NCBI GenBank assembly: GCA_037178625.1
Contig: CM074144.1
Coordinates: 992,001 to 1,056,000 of the forward strand
DNA length: 64,000 nt
Reading direction: 5' to 3'
Source: Skeletonema tropicum
Taxonomy: Eukaryota > Bacillariophyta > Thalassiosirophyceae > Thalassiosirales > Thalassiosiraceae
Shown here: positions 61,889 through 64,000 of the stretch, one piece after another
Numbering within the stretch: position 1 is the first letter of the stretch
Layout: each line of letters opens with the position of its first letter
The notes under the pieces: model-generated
Databases searched by the model: none
What the model was told of the DNA's origin: nothing
Seen by the model: the letters and a program-made list of their open reading frames with translations, nothing else
Made by a program: the position numbers and the translations under genes

Positions 61889-62198
61889 AGACGCTCTATT
61901 AATTTGCTGTAGGTTGCTGTATTATGAGTGTGCATGCAGCATGGTTTCTTGGCAAGTGATCACTTCTTCTTGCTTGCAACTTTCACTTCTTGCTTTGTTC
62001 ACCAAGACGCACAGCAACTACGAATTCCTACGTACAGAGAAGCAAGATCAAAACAGAAAGCAGGCAGAACTCGAGCGGGAGGAGTTGTAGGGAGGATACT
62101 TCTTGGTTGCTGCTTCGGTGGTCAAAGATTCAACCAATTGCACTTATCTAATATAAAGCAATCAGAACTACTATACGGAATCTTTCTTTTTCAAAATC

Positions 62199-62771
62199 AT
62201 GATGATGACACATCAATCTAAAAAAAGGTCACTTGAGGTCGCCCAAAGCAACTTTCTAAACTATATCAAGATGCTCTAGACGGCAGCAAGAAACAGCTAC
62301 CCGGACATCTCTTTGATCAAGTATTCCATGACAATCACTGGCATGGTAGATGGTCATTACATCACTAGAACACAACTCAAAGAAATGCATTCTTGCCTTT
62401 TTGAAAACGGATGTAGGGCTAAAATTGCACACCTCAAGCCAGTCGGAAAATGCTCTCTCGATGTAAAGATTCGACTTCAGGACGAAACAGGAGACGGATA
62501 CTTCGTTCGGAAACTCATTACAATTAGAGATGGCAAGGTAGCAAATTCAATGGAGTACACTGCAACGCTTGCTTCATTATACTTACAAGATTCTTTAAGG
62601 AAGCTGACAGTAGCAAGGCCGGACTCAACAATAGTTGAGTGTACAACTGCATCAGCAACAGAAGCAGATCAGCGTAATCAAATGAGACGCAACTTCATGG
62701 AGAAAAATGCTGCTGCCTGTCAAGCCTTCAAAAAGATGAGAATAATTCGTCCCAAGGAAAGTTCGGAATGA
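62199..62771 (+). CDS. NTF2/SnoaL-like small protein, second paralogue, frameshifted
   Basis: The ATG at 62199 opens MMMTHQSKKRSLEV; coding-like sequence then continues in another frame (DALDGSKKQLPGHLFDQVF), and the long frame from about 62320 to the stop at 62771 carries ITGMVDGHYITRTQLKEMHS. These blocks line up with the neighbour (AEFDGTKKNFDEVDYLFEI and INGMQVNKEQLRQIHS), so two small indels separate them. It is divergent from its paralogue, with about 310 bp between the starts. Confidence 0.5.
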
Positions 62772-62828
62772 GTAATGTAATATAGCTAATGTACTATTCT
62801 ATCCTACTTCTAGTTAGCGATGAAACAT

Positions 62829-64000
62829 CTACTCGTCCTCATAATACACAACATCATCATCATTGTCTTCTTCATCATCGTCTTCATCCCAATCTTGTTT
62901 CGGATGAGAGGAAAACGGGTTGCTTTCTTTCAACCCACCTCCATTCGGCCAAAAACAGGTATAACCTACAAAGAAACATCAATGCAACGAAAAGAAATGA
63001 GCTGAATTTTGGTCAATCGAATACAACCCAAGTGGCTCTTCAAAAGCTACTCACCTAATTGGGCAATACCAGCTGGTTTGGCACTTCTACCTGGGAGATT
63101 ATTCACATGAGCAGTCTGAGAAGACGCAGGTGATGATTGCTGCTGTTGTTGATGATAGTTGCAGGCACCCTCGTTGATTTTGTGGAACAATTTGAATGGC
63201 TCTATTTGTACAACACCATTTACTGCCGTGTTCATTGCCCACTGAGGCAAACCTCCTCCAGGATTTGCATGAGCCAGTATCGTTATTCTTGTCTTGTTTG
63301 GGTCATTTGGATCCTTGGAGATGACTGAATATTGTATCCAGAAGTATGAGTACAAGAGAAGCATAAAGCCGGACATACAATGCAAAATCAAGAAGAGAAA
63401 GAGAGTACGATATATATACTCACAATTTGCACCTCTCAAAGCAAACCCACGAGTAGCATCACCTTGTCCTTCTACCATAATCCCAGGTCTATCATCATGT
63501 TCACATGCTTGATTGACAATCACCTGAGTCCCATCTCTCCACCAACGATGAGAACAAAATGTCACAAAGTCACGTGACTTTACAAACAGCACCTTTGGCA
63601 TCTTTGTCCACGTAATTTTCGAGTGTGGAGTAATCTCTTCGATATCATCATGATCTACCACCAATTCATTGTAGATAGGAATGGTCTCCTCATCCGATAG
63701 AAACGAGCAAACTGTTTCCATCGGCGCATCAATCGTGGAGTAACATTTGATGCATGGATAGTCCAGACTATCAGCTTTGTCAGAAACACTACTTTCCCTA
63801 TCTCGTTCATCTCGACTATCCGCCATCCACTTTAAATAAACTTGAGTCCTCCCATCTTTGTTGAATTTCTTTCTCATCATGTTGTTACAGGATATTTCTT
63901 TCCAGCCATTGCCTGTTCGTTCTTCTTCGAATAATAGATTGCAGGCCCACTTTTCTACTTCTTTGCTAATCCGGTCAAAGTCACGTTTCCGTGATCTTAT
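62829..64000 (-). CDS. START-domain lipid-binding protein, 5' end outside window
   Basis: Exons on the minus strand: 63424 to beyond 64000, 63055-63324 and 62829-62965. Introns are GT-AG. The START-like region reads YPCIKCYSTIDAPMETVCSF, IYNELVVDHDDIEEITP, WTKMPKVLFVKSRDFVTFC, and, after the first intron, KTRITILAHANPGGGLPQWA. This pattern fits the StAR/PCTP family, which binds phospholipids or sterols in a deep pocket. The protein ends with a Gln/Ser-rich stretch, a Trp-containing segment and an acidic tail (DEDDDEEDNDDD). The frame is open to the right edge, so the N terminus is missing. Confidence 0.82.

Overview
The window looks like nuclear DNA of a diatom, probably a centric one. Evidence: short GT-AG introns of about 80-110 bp, a eukaryotic gene complement (alpha-tubulin, a GRIP golgin, ArfGAP, a NASP-like histone chaperone, a START protein), an MGDG synthase, and leader peptides resembling the stramenopile bipartite plastid signal (a Phe just after an Ala-rich signal peptide in the protein starting at 19478). 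Several families are ones I associate with diatoms: M11 gametolysin-like peptidases, Cys-rich RCGxSELDAR modules and chitin-active enzymes. No tRNA, rRNA or CRISPR array was recognised.

Layout. 1-7.6 kb is transposon-rich: a MULE transposase truncated by the window edge, a convergent ORF with a possible 2-oxoglutarate dioxygenase fold, two tandem MITE-like elements with unusual palindromes, and about 2.5 kb of repeat-bearing DNA without a convincing gene. 7.7-19 kb carries recognisable genes broken by small indels: M11 metallopeptidase, CGI-58/ABHD5-like hydrolase, GT61 glycosyltransferase, a kinase fragment and a SABATH methyltransferase. 19.5-36 kb is mostly intact: an amino-acid dehydrogenase fused to an FAD amine oxidase, MGDG synthase, TSPO and a 2546-residue GRIP golgin. 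36-49 kb has an LPMO-CBM18-GH18 chitin-degrading fusion, an SLC10A7-like transporter, a hypothetical protein with two SH3-like repeats, a bacterial-type SMR transporter, the NASP-like protein and a HAD phosphatase. 49-64 kb has a RING protein, a DUF2807-like GPI-anchored protein, a sulfotransferase-like protein, alpha-tubulin, an ArfGAP-hydrolase fusion, a Psq/CENP-B-type DNA-binding protein, two NTF2-like paralogues and a START protein running off the right edge.

The most striking items are three multidomain fusions: (1) a leucine-dehydrogenase-like enzyme joined to a sarcosine-oxidase-like flavoenzyme, divergent from a SABATH methyltransferase, which suggests a small amine or amino-acid pathway; (2) one secreted protein carrying oxidative (LPMO) and hydrolytic (GH18) chitin-degrading domains around a hevein domain; (3) an ArfGAP zinc finger joined to a membrane-anchored alpha/beta hydrolase. 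Also notable are tandem MITEs whose internal palindromes differ in concert, and a TIR element inserted 16 bp upstream of the TSPO start codon.

Caution: many genes need 1-nt corrections, several at homopolymers (AAAA, AAA, CCC, A7), while others of several kb are uninterrupted. From sequence alone I cannot tell residual consensus errors from real pseudogenes.
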